A stretch of 64,000 bases of DNA from Bdellovibrio bacteriovorus (GTDB taxonomy: Bacteria > Bdellovibrionota > Bdellovibrionia > Bdellovibrionales > Bdellovibrionaceae). The stretch spans positions 1,123,384-1,187,383 of the forward strand of contig NZ_LUKD01000001.1 in NCBI RefSeq assembly GCF_001592745.1, read 5' to 3'. A program made the position numbers and the translations under genes. Positions 9,198 through 20,460 of the stretch are shown piece by piece (within the stretch, counting starts at the first letter, position 1; each line of letters starts with the position of its first letter). The notes under the pieces are model-generated. The model searched no databases. It was not told where the DNA came from and worked only from the letters and a program-made list of their open reading frames with translations.

Positions 9198-10793
9198 CTA
9201 TAGGTTCTGGAATTTTTCAAATTCAGCGTATGATTGATCCGTCGCCTTTAGTAACAAAGACAAAGAGAACGGAAGATCTTTGAAGTAACGTTTTCCGCCG
9301 TAGTACATGATAACCGGCTCAAAGACAGGGTTGTTGCCCACTGCGAGCTGGGCGACGTTGTCAGGACTGATCGTGTAGCGTCGAACCATCTCTTCCAATG
9401 GCCATTTCACGTCAGCATAAACGACATAGGCAATTTCCGAGCAGACAATACGTTCATGGGTCGCGACGTCGAAATTGAAATCATATTCTTTTCCGATTTG
9501 CGCCACCGCTTGCAGAATGGCTTTGCGGCGATAATCGTCTGACATTTTTCGTTTATCGCGAATCACCAAGAAATCATCAATGTTTAAGAAATGCTCCAGA
9601 GTGTTGATTTCAACCCCCGGACGTAAAGCTTCAACGATGCGATGACCAGAGCGAATCTTATTCTGAATATTCTTTGGAATTTGATCCCAGACCTGCAATT
9701 CACGAAGTTGTTGTTCCGTTCCCAGCCAAATCGCCACGTGACCATAATGTCCCGGAATCATCTTGTCAGTAAGTCGAAACGGGGTTTTTTCCATCAGAAT
9801 GTCCAAAGGCTTCATCTCTGCCACTAAGGCCTCTTTTTCTGAGGATGGCATGTTGTAAAGATAACCTTTCCGCGTTTCCACTAAGCCAACCATATTGCCA
9901 AAACCCATGCTGACTCCGTAAGAGACGGCGCGCACGCCGCGCTTTCCACGAAGAGTCAGTCGGTTCCATAAATTCACAATCGAATCTTTGAAGCTGGAAC
10001 TGGTTTGTCCGTTTTTAACCGCCAAGTACCAGATGCTTGATTGACTTAAACCGTATAAGAAACTTTCTTCCGAACTTGTTTCGATTCCTTTTGATCGGCG
10101 CCAAGCCATGACTTCGTCTACAAACTGAATGGCTTTTTCGACCTGCGTGCGACGTGTGGGAGAAGAATAAGAATCCGCAATCTGCTGAAGAGCGCGTCGC
10201 TCATTTGTATCATAGTTCAGAACGTAACGAAGAGCGGAGTTATCATTATAAGGCTGGATCGCAACCAGATAGTTATCTAACAAAAGCAAAGCCGCCGACA
10301 GCGCCATTTGAATGCGGAAGAACTGCTGTTCACCTAATTTGTCTGTGGGATCAATTTCAGTTACGGTATAAGTGACAGACTGTCCCTCGTGCGGTCCACG
10401 ATAAGGACCAGGGCGAGTTTTTGTTTGTGACGAAGTGCCTTTGTATGCGTTTAGCTTCACGCGGTTTTCGCCTAAGAAGAGTTCACCTTCTTTGATCGCC
10501 AAATCCATGAGCTTCTTGCGGATCTCAAGATACTTACGACCTTTTTCTCGCAACCACTCGCCTTCTTCACGTGTCAGCGCAACATCAGATTTTTCATTGA
10601 GTTTTTTTGCTTCTGCAAATTTCAAAGCTTCTGCGCGAAAGTCCAAAGACTCTGCAACCAGAACTTGAAAATCATAATATTTAGGATCAACGAAGTATTG
10701 AGCCGAAGCTGGCGCTCTATTCGATGATTGAAATGAAGAGCACGAGGCCAGAATCAATGAGAATGCCGTAAGAGCAACGACCAATCGACGCAT
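9198..10793 (-). CDS. Lipoprotein with YiiX-like (C92) permuted papain-fold peptidase domain
   Basis: A 531-residue lipoprotein; lipobox 'LILASC' puts the lipidated Cys near 17. The C-terminal half has the marks of the YiiX/YebB-like permuted NlpC/P60 fold: catalytic His in 'GHYGHVAIWLG' near 350 and Cys in 'IVCSEIAYVVY' near 450. The N-terminal half is a helical region unique to me. The upstream in-frame ATG at 10808 lies inside the Shine-Dalgarno (GGAGGA), so ATG 10793 is the start. First gene of the operon with the unknown lipoprotein and phospholipase D. Family members act on amide or ester bonds; with a phospholipase partner a lipid acyl substrate is possible, but this is inference. Confidence 0.82.
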   Translation of the reverse strand: MRRLVVALTAFSLILASCSSFQSSNRAPASAQYFVDPKYYDFQVLVAESLDFRAEALKFAEAKKLNEKSDVALTREEGEWLREKGRKYLEIRKKLMDLAIKEGELFLGENRVKLNAYKGTSSQTKTRPGPYRGPHEGQSVTYTVTEIDPTDKLGEQQFFRIQMALSAALLLLDNYLVAIQPYNDNSALRYVLNYDTNERRALQQIADSYSSPTRRTQVEKAIQFVDEVMAWRRSKGIETSSEESFLYGLSQSSIWYLAVKNGQTSSSFKDSIVNLWNRLTLRGKRGVRAVSYGVSMGFGNMVGLVETRKGYLYNMPSSEKEALVAEMKPLDILMEKTPFRLTDKMIPGHYGHVAIWLGTEQQLRELQVWDQIPKNIQNKIRSGHRIVEALRPGVEINTLEHFLNIDDFLVIRDKRKMSDDYRRKAILQAVAQIGKEYDFNFDVATHERIVCSEIAYVVYADVKWPLEEMVRRYTISPDNVAQLAVGNNPVFEPVIMYYGGKRYFKDLPFSLSLLLKATDQSYAEFEKFQNL

Positions 10794-10915
10794 GAAATAT
10801 TCCTCCATACGTCAAATTTAAATCTTTCTCGGATACATTCCGATGGGAACTTGTTACCCAACACTCTTTCTAGACGTGGGTCTCAGTGCGAAAAGTCACC
10901 GTTTTCCGCGTCCAC

Positions 10916-12226
10916 TTAGTTGCTAGTGAAGGCCCAAAACACTTCTTCGGATTCGTTGAACTCTTTAACCAAAAATTTCGGGATTTTTTCTCCCTTAAAA
11001 GCAATATGAAAGATTTGAGTTTGAAGAATGTTTTCGGTGTTAACAAGTTGTAAATTTGGATTATGGCCACCGCGCACTTGAATCAAAATTTGTTTCGACG
11101 CCTTTGGAACCGTTTTGTAGTGCTTGATCGCCTGTGGTGACGGCGTGGCGCTGTCATCAGATCCTTGAAAGTATGTCACAGGCGACAACAAAGGATAGCG
11201 TTCTGCTTTGTAAGTGGACTTTGTCCCGGCACGAAGTTGACGACAGTGGGCTTGCGACTCCGTATCCACAACCGGCGTAAGAACTCCATTCTTATAAGCG
11301 TCGGCGGTGCTAGTGTTTGGCAGAGCCAATCCAAGTTCCTGACAGGCAATCATAAAATATGGAATATCATTAGAGATAAAAAGCACATGCGGAGTGTAAT
11401 TGATAGGCTCAAACATCGAGACCATTTCTTTGATGAACTCTTGATATTTTTTTTCGTCGGTAAAACCCAAAAAACGTTCTTTGATTTTGTTCAACCCATC
11501 GTCATACATCATCTGAGTGCGTGCGTAATTTGAAAGCCAGATCGCGGGAACACCGTATTGCGTATGAACTTGATCTAATTTCTGAAGAATCTCCGCCGGT
11601 AAAGTTCCCAGCATACGTTGCAAAAGTTTGCGGCGATGAGGCGCATCCCACAATCCCGATTCGCCATCAAAGACGACACCTTCTAAAATAGTCGCGCGGG
11701 TCGCTTGCGGAAAAAGCGAAGAATAAATGGTTGCCGGAACTGTGCCATAAGAAATGCCGTAAACGGTCCACTTCGAAATTCCCAAGTGCTGGCGAATTCT
11801 TTCGGCATCGCGCGCGACATTTTCAGAAGAATAGAATTCAGGATTTAGATATTGCGCTAAAGTCGCAGGACGAGAACAGCCGATTCCTCGCTGTTCCATA
11901 ATCAAAACATTGTATGGCATCGCTTGACGGAAAAGCCCCCAGTGAGCCGTTGAGCCCGGGCCACCTGTGAAATACAAAAGCGTTTCTTTGCTAGAGTCGT
12001 AAACTCCACCGACAAAATAAGAATAAATGTCAGTCGTACCTAAAGAAGGATTGGAATAATCAAAAGGAACGGTGACGTAGATTCCTTTTTCATGGGCTAT
12101 CAAGTTAGCGTAAGTCTTTTGACAAAGAGTACGACCGGATTCGTAGTTCGCAGGAGTTGGCAGAGTCAAAGCCGCTTGCGCAGAAAAACCGAAAAATAAG
12201 AGCGCTAAAAGAATCGTTGTTTTCAT
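10916..12226 (-). CDS. Exported alpha/beta hydrolase (proline iminopeptidase / S33-like)
   Basis: A 436-residue protein starting MKTTILLALLFFGFSAQA, a clean signal peptide; an upstream in-frame TTG at 12262 would bury it, so ATG 12226 is chosen. The fold motifs are 'LYFTGGPGSTAHWG' (oxyanion region, HGGPG-like), nucleophile elbow 'GISYGT', Asp in 'GSDDSATP' and His in 'GGHNPN'. This is the order of tripeptidyl/prolyl aminopeptidases of family S33. It may trim peptides outside the cytoplasm. The gene follows rnpB on the same strand after about 100 bases. Confidence 0.85.
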   Translation of the reverse strand: MKTTILLALLFFGFSAQAALTLPTPANYESGRTLCQKTYANLIAHEKGIYVTVPFDYSNPSLGTTDIYSYFVGGVYDSSKETLLYFTGGPGSTAHWGLFRQAMPYNVLIMEQRGIGCSRPATLAQYLNPEFYSSENVARDAERIRQHLGISKWTVYGISYGTVPATIYSSLFPQATRATILEGVVFDGESGLWDAPHRRKLLQRMLGTLPAEILQKLDQVHTQYGVPAIWLSNYARTQMMYDDGLNKIKERFLGFTDEKKYQEFIKEMVSMFEPINYTPHVLFISNDIPYFMIACQELGLALPNTSTADAYKNGVLTPVVDTESQAHCRQLRAGTKSTYKAERYPLLSPVTYFQGSDDSATPSPQAIKHYKTVPKASKQILIQVRGGHNPNLQLVNTENILQTQIFHIAFKGEKIPKFLVKEFNESEEVFWAFTSN

Positions 12227-12324
12227 GAAGAGCTTTTTAAGTGAAAAAGCCCTATTTCCCAAGGAAAGGCCCTGAAATTAGAAATTTTCTAAAATTTGGT
12301 GCCCCTAAGAAGGAAGGCGGGATC

Positions 12325-12706
12325 ACGGTTTTGCTGTAAGCCGGATTCTGTCCCAATCACCAGGTCCCATAATTTGTCCCGATAATCGTAGATGATCATT
12401 CCTCTGGGAGTGCTATTACTAACACCCTCAAGCGATCTTACCCGAAAGCTACGGACTGGCCGTCCTACTAATGCTTCCCTATTTGATCTTGCTCCGCGCA
12501 GAGTTTGGCTGTTTTCACTCCAGCGACTCCCCAGAAGGCTCCCGTTCCCGCCTTTAGGATCATAGTCCTGGATATTCTTTCTGTTCCACTGTTCCTGACA
12601 TTACTGTCGAGGGGCGTTACCCCTTGCGCTGCCATTTGGAGTCCGGACTTTCCTCTCTAATTTCAAGAATTTAGAGTATTATTAGAGCGATCATCCGCAA
12701 AACCGA
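12325..12706 (-). ncRNA. rnpB: RNase P RNA (bacterial)
   Basis: The minus strand carries the conserved 5' block GAGGAAAGTCCGGACTCC (complement of about 12638-12656) and the conserved 3' block GACAGAATCCGGCTTAC (complement of 12336-12352). These form the universal P4 core. Terminal helix P1 closes exactly: GGTTTTGC (complement of 12697-12704) pairs with GCAAAACC (complement of 12327-12334). The length of about 380 nt and the 'CTGGTGAT' element near the 3' end fit class A RNase P RNA, the catalytic subunit that matures tRNA 5' ends. The exact ends are estimated from P1. Confidence 0.97.
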
Positions 12707-12713
12707 AGGGGAT

Positions 12714-12741
12714 TTCTAACACCCCCCAGCAAAAAGCGCAA
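12714..12741 (-). promoter_or_regulatory. Likely rnpB promoter
   Basis: On the minus strand, TTGCGC (complement of 12736-12741) and TTAGAA (complement of 12714-12719) are spaced by 16 bases. They end about 10 bases before the P1 helix of rnpB, where transcription should start. The match to sigma-70 consensus is moderate; position is the main support. Confidence 0.45.
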
Positions 12742-12804
12742 GAGGGTTTTCATCGCCCCTATTTTATTTTAATTTCTAAGCATCGTTTACAAAAGGACTT
12801 TACC

Positions 12805-13266
12805 ATGAAGATCGCTGTATCTCTATTCGCATTCGCTTTGACTCTAGCTCTTACATCTCCGTCTTTGGCGGAAGAAGGCCATGGTGGCGGCGGTCACGGT
12901 GGATTGGCTGAAAAAATGAATGCCTTGTTCCCACCAAAACAACCAGTTCCTGCGAAACGAGAAGTTCCAGCGACTCCACAAATCGCTTCACCTGCTTATT
13001 TCTCTGAAGTGAAAGCGGATAAAGCGGCTTTGCAATGGAAAGCTGTTGAAGGCGCTTCTGAATACCACGTGCAATTGGCCACAGATCCTAACTTTAAATG
13101 GTTGGTCGCTAACGAATACCACGTTAAAGGCACTTCTTTTGAAGCCACAGGTTTGGAAGCTGGTAAACACTACTACTGGAGAGTCGCGGCTGTTGCTGAT
13201 GCAAACTGGTCTACATTCCGTAAGAGCTTCTTTGCGACTTCTATGTTTGCAACTCCAGCGAAATAG
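12805..13266 (+). CDS. Small exported fibronectin type III-like protein
   Basis: A 153-residue protein with a signal peptide (cleavage after SLA), a short His/Gly patch 'EEGHGGGGHGG', a Pro-rich linker, and one beta-sandwich domain from about residue 55. That domain has FN3 hallmarks: 'LQWKAVEGASEYHVQLATD' and 'LEAGKHYYWRVAAV'. The His-rich patch could bind metal. The domain suggests a binding or adhesive role in the periplasm or on the surface. It is a single-gene unit bounded by rnpB and a strong bidirectional terminator. Codon use looks like that of a well-expressed gene. Confidence 0.8.
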   Translation: MKIAVSLFAFALTLALTSPSLAEEGHGGGGHGGLAEKMNALFPPKQPVPAKREVPATPQIASPAYFSEVKADKAALQWKAVEGASEYHVQLATDPNFKWLVANEYHVKGTSFEATGLEAGKHYYWRVAAVADANWSTFRKSFFATSMFATPAK

Positions 13267-13291
13267 TTTTTTCTACAAAATCTAAAAAAAT

Positions 13292-13322
13292 AAAAAGCCC
13301 TTTGTTTCGCAAAGGGCTTTTT
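13292..13322. terminator. Bidirectional intrinsic terminator
   Basis: Perfect 13-bp stem (13292-13304 with 13310-13322, loop TTTCG) with an A-run on one side and a T-run on the other. It serves both the FN3-like gene ending at 13266 and the convergent copper-protein gene ending at 13328. Confidence 0.92.
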
Positions 13323-13327
13323 TATTT

Positions 13328-13729
13328 TCACATACGAGCTTGAGTCCCTTCGCTTCTCCCCTGCATCGGCATTCGCACAGTCATACCCGCCATGCCCCGG
13401 CAGGATTCAGCACATCGACGACACACTTCCGCACAATTGGCGAAAACTTCGTCGTCCTCGTAGCGTTCACATTCAATGGCACAAGCATCACAAAGTTCAA
13501 AAGAAAGCTCGCACGCCTGATGATGAAATTCCGAGTCCGCGATCATCAACTTGGCTGAGATACTGCACGCGTCCGCGCAGAATTGAAGAAGGGCAATATG
13601 CTTGCCGGAAAAGGCCGTCCCCTTTTGTTGCAAACAATAATGAAGAGTTTCAGTACACACTCTAACACTGGCTAAGCAGTTATTAATACACTTGGCCGTG
13701 TCGCTATCTTGGATTTGATTCATAGCCAT
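13328..13729 (-). CDS. Four-helix bundle copper-binding protein (Csp / DUF326 family)
   Basis: A 133-residue protein with 14 cysteines, mostly in CxxxC or CxxC spacing along predicted helices ('FCADACS', 'LCDACAIEC', 'NCAEVCRRCAESC'). This is the pattern of Csp copper-storage proteins, in which Cys line the core of a four-helix bundle and bind Cu(I). There is no signal peptide, so it resembles cytosolic Csp3. An ideal Shine-Dalgarno (AAGGAGGT) lies five bases before ATG 13729. Copper buffering could matter when digesting prey, but that is inference. Confidence 0.88.
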   Translation of the reverse strand: MAMNQIQDSDTAKCINNCLASVRVCTETLHYCLQQKGTAFSGKHIALLQFCADACSISAKLMIADSEFHHQACELSFELCDACAIECERYEDDEVFANCAEVCRRCAESCRGMAGMTVRMPMQGRSEGTQARM

Positions 13730-13861
13730 ATCGACCTCCTTTTTTCTATTTTCCCTCTGATACGGAAACGAAGAAAGGAATCCGAAGGATTTTGTCAGTT
13801 TTCATTCACATCAAAAGTCCATTGTCATTCAGCATGTGTAAGGCCACAGATGAAATTTACG

Positions 13862-13913
13862 AAATCGCCAAGTGAAATTACAAAACTTTAATTCCCAGGC
13901 GATTTTGTAATTT
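13862..13913 (+). other. Interlocked inverted repeats before the hybrid kinase gene
   Basis: Two perfect inverted repeats cross: 13862-13869 pairs with 13898-13905 (AAATCGCC/GGCGATTT), and 13875-13885 pairs with 13903-13913 (AAATTACAAAA/TTTTGTAATTT). In RNA this order would make an H-type pseudoknot, sharing three bases at the junction; in DNA it could be overlapping operators. It ends 34 bases before the kinase ATG. Confidence 0.45.
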
Positions 13914-13947
13914 TATTAAGCAGTGTCAAAGCCAGTAGACTTGTCAC

Positions 13948-17310
<3,363 letters not shown>

Positions 17311-17332
17311 AACACAATTTTCCTGTCGAAAA

Positions 17333-17486
17333 CCGCTCTGGGCGCAGTTCAGAGCGGACACTGCTTTAGAGCAGAATATCTAGGTTTGACCGCCGTAAAT
17401 TCTCTGAAGAAAATTCTTGCATGGGGGGTCAAAAGGACCTAGAACCCCCCTTTTCCAAACAAAAATACCAAGTTTCCCTGGGAGGG
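17333..17486 (+). promoter_or_regulatory. Structured leader of the speD-speE fusion gene
   Basis: The 183 bases before the gene hold nested inverted repeats. Hairpin 17333-17340/17350-17357 has a perfect 8-bp stem. Hairpin 17361-17365/17370-17374 has a 5-bp stem. A long-range pairing joins 17379-17391 to 17427-17443 (13 pairs, 4-base bulge). A competing G6 (17423-17428) / C6 (17445-17450) helix is followed by TTTT, like a terminator. C6 could also pair with the Shine-Dalgarno GGGAGGG (17480-17486). The mutually exclusive pairings look like an attenuator or riboswitch; no known class is recognised. Confidence 0.5.
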
Positions 17487-17493
17487 CACGGAA

Positions 17494-18783
17494 TTGAAAG
17501 CTTTAGGTCGCCATATTTTAGTTGAGTTCAGTGGTTGTAACGCCGAGGTTTTGAACGATGTATCGATCATCGAAAAAAGTATGATTGATGCCGCTCAAAT
17601 TGCTGGAGCTACGGTTATTAATTCGACCTTTCACCATTTCTCTCCCTGGGGTGTGAGTGGTGTGGTGGTGATCCAAGAAAGTCATTTGGCCATCCACACA
17701 TGGCCGGAATACAGATATGCCGCTGTCGATCTTTTCACATGCGGTGACTCTGTAGACCCTTGGGTTTCTTTTGAGCACTTGAAAAAAGCTTTCCAGGCAA
17801 ATTACTCGGCGATTGAAATGAATCGTGGTTCTTTGCACGTGATCCAAAAATCAGATTTCCAACCGAAGCACTTGCGCACAGAGCCTTCCTTCGATTTGAA
17901 AAAAGGTTTCCAAATCGAACGCAACGTTTGGTTCACGGATAAAGATGAAAACCAGGCTTTGTCTTTGCGCTACACAGGGGATGTGCTATTCGACGAAACA
18001 AATCCGTTCCAACGCGTTCGCGTTTTGGATTCTTATTCTCATGGCAAATTCCTTGCTATCAACAACATGGTGATGTGCACAGAGCGTGACGAGTTCCACT
18101 ATCACGAGATGATTTCTCACCCGGTGATGCAAGCTCACGGAAACGCGAAAAATATTCTAGTCATCGGCGGTGGTGACGGCGGAACGATCCGTGAACTTTT
18201 CAAATATGATCAAATTGAAAAAGTAACGATGGTCGAAATCGACGAAGCTGTTGTGCGTGCTTCTAAACAACATCTTCCAAAAATCGCGTCTGAATTCGGT
18301 AATCCGAAATTGAATCTTATTATCGGTGACGGCATTCAATTCGTGAAAGACGCGGCAGCAAACTCTTACGATGTGATCATCGTTGACGGTTCGGACCCCG
18401 TAGGTCCAGCAAAAGGTCTTTTCACGGCCGATTTCTATAACAACTGCAAAAACGCATTAAAAGAAGGCGGCATCATCATCACACAAGGTGAATCGCCCAT
18501 GTTCCATGAAGGCACTTTCGTTGAATTGAATTCGTGCTTAAAAGGCATTTTTGGAAAATCCAGCGTCCACACGATGCTTTTCCACGCCACAACGTACCCA
18601 TCAGGAATGTGGAGCTTGCAAGTCGGTGTAAAAGGAAACTATCACCCTGCGAAAGACTTCAACAAAGACAAAGCGCGCCAATTCTCTTCAGCCAAAGGTC
18701 TTAAATACTACAATGAAGAGCTGCACTCTGCTGCGTTCACTTTGCCAACCTTCGTCAGAACGATGCTTGGCGAAAATGCTTAA
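17494..18783 (+). CDS. S-adenosylmethionine decarboxylase - spermidine synthase fusion
   Basis: A 429-residue protein with two enzymes. Residues 1-~125 are a prokaryotic AdoMet decarboxylase: Ser63 in '[10 protein letters not shown]' is the self-cleavage site that becomes pyruvoyl, with His68 and Cys83, the same numbers as in the Thermotoga enzyme. Residues ~145-429 are a full spermidine synthase ('[11 protein letters not shown]' near 225, 'VEID', 'DGSDPVGPA'). Together they make decarboxylated AdoMet and pass its aminopropyl group to putrescine. The start is TTG 17494, supported by GGGAGG eight bases upstream and by family N-termini ([11 protein letters not shown]). Self-cleavage would release a short beta chain, leaving the alpha chain joined to the synthase. 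Confidence 0.93.
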   Translation: MKALGRHILVEFSGCNAEVLNDVSIIEKSMIDAAQIAGATVINSTFHHFSPWGVSGVVVIQESHLAIHTWPEYRYAAVDLFTCGDSVDPWVSFEHLKKAFQANYSAIEMNRGSLHVIQKSDFQPKHLRTEPSFDLKKGFQIERNVWFTDKDENQALSLRYTGDVLFDETNPFQRVRVLDSYSHGKFLAINNMVMCTERDEFHYHEMISHPVMQAHGNAKNILVIGGGDGGTIRELFKYDQIEKVTMVEIDEAVVRASKQHLPKIASEFGNPKLNLIIGDGIQFVKDAAANSYDVIIVDGSDPVGPAKGLFTADFYNNCKNALKEGGIIITQGESPMFHEGTFVELNSCLKGIFGKSSVHTMLFHATTYPSGMWSLQVGVKGNYHPAKDFNKDKARQFSSAKGLKYYNEELHSAAFTLPTFVRTMLGENA

Positions 18784-18792
18784 TTAATAGAC

Positions 18793-18835
18793 CGCCTCCT
18801 GTTTTCATTATACTTTCATTAGACAACAGGAGGCG
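18793..18835 (+). promoter_or_regulatory. Inverted repeat enclosing the sodB Shine-Dalgarno
   Basis: A perfect 11-bp repeat: 18793-18803 (CGCCTCCTGTT) and 18825-18835 (AACAGGAGGCG), with a 21-base loop. The right arm contains the whole Shine-Dalgarno AGGAGG, five bases before ATG 18841. The loop contains TATACT (18809-18814), which could be a -10 box; if so, the left arm would not be transcribed and the repeat would act as DNA. Confidence 0.55.
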
Positions 18836-18840
18836 TATTA

Positions 18841-19461
18841 ATGTTCAAACTTCCAACACTTCCCTACGCAAAAACTGAATTAGCTCCTTTGTTCAATGAA
18901 GAACAAATGAACTATCACTACGACAAACATCACAAAGCTTATTTGGACAACTTGAATAAGATGATGGAAACCGATGCTTCGTTGAAAGGTAAATCTCTTG
19001 AAGAGATCGTACTTTCATCTTCTGGCGGCGTATTTAACAACGCAGCTCAGGGCTGGAACCACACATTCTATTGGTTCAACATGGCTCCGCAAGGCAAAGG
19101 CGGACAACCTTCTGCAGATCTTGATGCCGCAATCAAACGCGACTTCGGTTCTATGGATGAGTTGAAAGCAAAATTCGTTGATGGCGGTATGAAAACTTTC
19201 GGTTCAGGCTGGATCTGGCTCTGCACAGATGCTTCTGGCAAATTGAGCCTAGTATCAACTTCAAACGCACAAGTTCCATTCACAAACAACGGCCCAACTC
19301 CATTGATGGTTGCTGACGTTTGGGAACACGCGTACTACGTTGATTACCGCAATCTTCGTCAAAAATACCTTGAGACTTTCTGGAATCAAATCAACTGGAA
19401 CTTCGTTTCAGAAAACTATGCTTCCAAAAAAGTTCGCGATTTGACGAAATCAATGACGTAG
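18841..19461 (+). CDS. sodB: Iron superoxide dismutase
   Basis: A 206-residue protein with the Fe/Mn-SOD pattern: N-terminal 'LPTLPYAKTELAPLF', 'HYDKHHKAYLDNLN' (first metal His), 'WNHTFYWFNM' (second His), and C-terminal 'VWEHAYYVDYRN' (Asp region and fourth His). 'AAQGWNHTFYW' with Gln in the helix before the second His points to the iron type. No signal peptide, so it acts in the cytoplasm to remove superoxide. Start ATG 18841 after AGGAGG, which is embedded in the inverted repeat just upstream. Monocistronic, with its own terminator. Confidence 0.96.
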   Translation: MFKLPTLPYAKTELAPLFNEEQMNYHYDKHHKAYLDNLNKMMETDASLKGKSLEEIVLSSSGGVFNNAAQGWNHTFYWFNMAPQGKGGQPSADLDAAIKRDFGSMDELKAKFVDGGMKTFGSGWIWLCTDASGKLSLVSTSNAQVPFTNNGPTPLMVADVWEHAYYVDYRNLRQKYLETFWNQINWNFVSENYASKKVRDLTKSMT

Positions 19462-19483
19462 TTTTTTTGCAAAAAAGGAAACT

Positions 19484-19514
19484 AAAAAAGGCTGCCTAGC
19501 GCAGCCTTTTTTTT
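19484..19514 (+). terminator. sodB terminator
   Basis: Stem GGCTGC/GCAGCC (19490-19495 with 19501-19506), extended by six A-T pairs, loop CTAGC, then eight T. A classic intrinsic terminator. Confidence 0.94.
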
Positions 19515-19596
19515 AGAAGTGCCTGCTTCTTTTTTGTCCTGCGAAGCACAATAAGTAAGACCGCTTCTCTTCCCTCAAGACAAAAATCCAAGCAAT

Positions 19597-20178
19597 CTAG
19601 TTTTTCAGCCAGATCCGACGAGGATCCTTTTTGTCGACCGGCCAAGTTTCCCAATCCACACGATAATCGCAAGCCTTCACCAGATTCGAAAGAATAAGAA
19701 ACGCATCTTCTTTCTGCCAGAAATCATCACGATGCGAAGACTTCGAACGAAGCGCCACCTCAGAAACCAAAGAATAAACCATCCCACTCATAGGCGGAAT
19801 CAAAAGCCCCATAGTCGATAACACCCCTTGAAGACGAGAAAGCACCGACTTCCCACCCACCGAATGCATCAAAACAAAAACCGCACAAGGCTTCCCCATC
19901 AAAGAAGAAGTCCCCTCAAGCTCCGTCATCTCCTCAAGCAATTTCTGCAAAGGACTCCCCCAAGAATCCCAATAAGTCCCCGTAACAAAAACAAATCCAT
20001 CGGCCGCAGAAATCTTCTTCTTCAAAGAAGCCCCATAAGAAGTCGTCTTTAAATGCACAACTTCCACAGAACAATCCACACCCAATTTCTTAAAACACCT
20101 CAAAATCCAAGAACCCCACCGAGCACAATTCCCACCATCCCCAGCCGGACTCCCATTTAAAACCAAAATCTTTTTCAT
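19597..20178 (-). CDS. Flavodoxin-fold NAD(P)H-dependent FMN reductase-like protein
   Basis: A 193-residue protein beginning 'MKKILVLNGSPAGDGGN', the phosphate-binding loop that follows the first strand of NADPH-dependent FMN reductases. 'GFVFVTGTYWDSWGSPLQKLLE' near residue 65 matches the second FMN-contact loop ('P.Y..S....LK'). It probably carries FMN and reduces quinones or flavins in the cytoplasm. The coding strand is unusually rich in G and T (plus strand rich in A and C), unlike the genes around it; this could reflect recent transfer or relaxed codon selection. Confidence 0.8.
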   Translation of the reverse strand: MKKILVLNGSPAGDGGNCARWGSWILRCFKKLGVDCSVEVVHLKTTSYGASLKKKISAADGFVFVTGTYWDSWGSPLQKLLEEMTELEGTSSLMGKPCAVFVLMHSVGGKSVLSRLQGVLSTMGLLIPPMSGMVYSLVSEVALRSKSSHRDDFWQKEDAFLILSNLVKACDYRVDWETWPVDKKDPRRIWLKN

Positions 20179-20224
20179 ACAAAAAGTATCCCGACTTTAC
20201 GAACAAACATCAAAAACAAAAAAC

Positions 20225-20424
20225 GCGGCAAAGCCGCCCCAAAAAAAAGCCGCCGTCTGTAGCCCTTCTTCTTTTTCCTATGTCGAAGGAAATTTCTTTT
20301 AGGCAGTGGGCTTGGTGCTGACCCGAAGGTCGGCCTTTGCCGGCGCCACGATGGCGCGAACCGAGGCGCAGCCTCGGCGGCAACCGAGCCCGGAAGGCGT
20401 GCCGACCGAAGCGCCAGCACCCAA
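20225..20424 (-). ncRNA. Candidate structured RNA or folded repeat element
   Basis: The 365 bases from 20179 to 20543 hold no convincing gene but a GC-rich island that folds in full nesting. Outer stem: 20314-20320 with 20415-20421. Next: 20328-20334 with 20401-20407. Next: 20337-20342 with 20378-20383. Inside are two hairpins, 20344-20348/20352-20356 and 20361-20367/20371-20377. On the minus strand it is followed by GCGGC-TTT-GCCGC (20225-20237) and a T-rich run, i.e. a terminator, and the previous gene ends in its own terminator at 20473. It may be a small RNA gene, or a palindromic repeat of the genome. No promoter is obvious. Confidence 0.35.
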
Positions 20425-20460
20425 CTCTGCTTCCAAAAATAAATTTCCGTCTTCGATCAA

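Noticed and set aside
10793-10808. ATG 10808 as start of the YiiX-like lipoprotein
   Set aside because: That ATG is part of the Shine-Dalgarno for ATG 10793, which begins the lipoprotein signal peptide.
12263-12804. A protein gene in the 542-base gap
   Set aside because: The gap is filled by rnpB on the minus strand, with conserved P4 blocks and a closed P1 helix.
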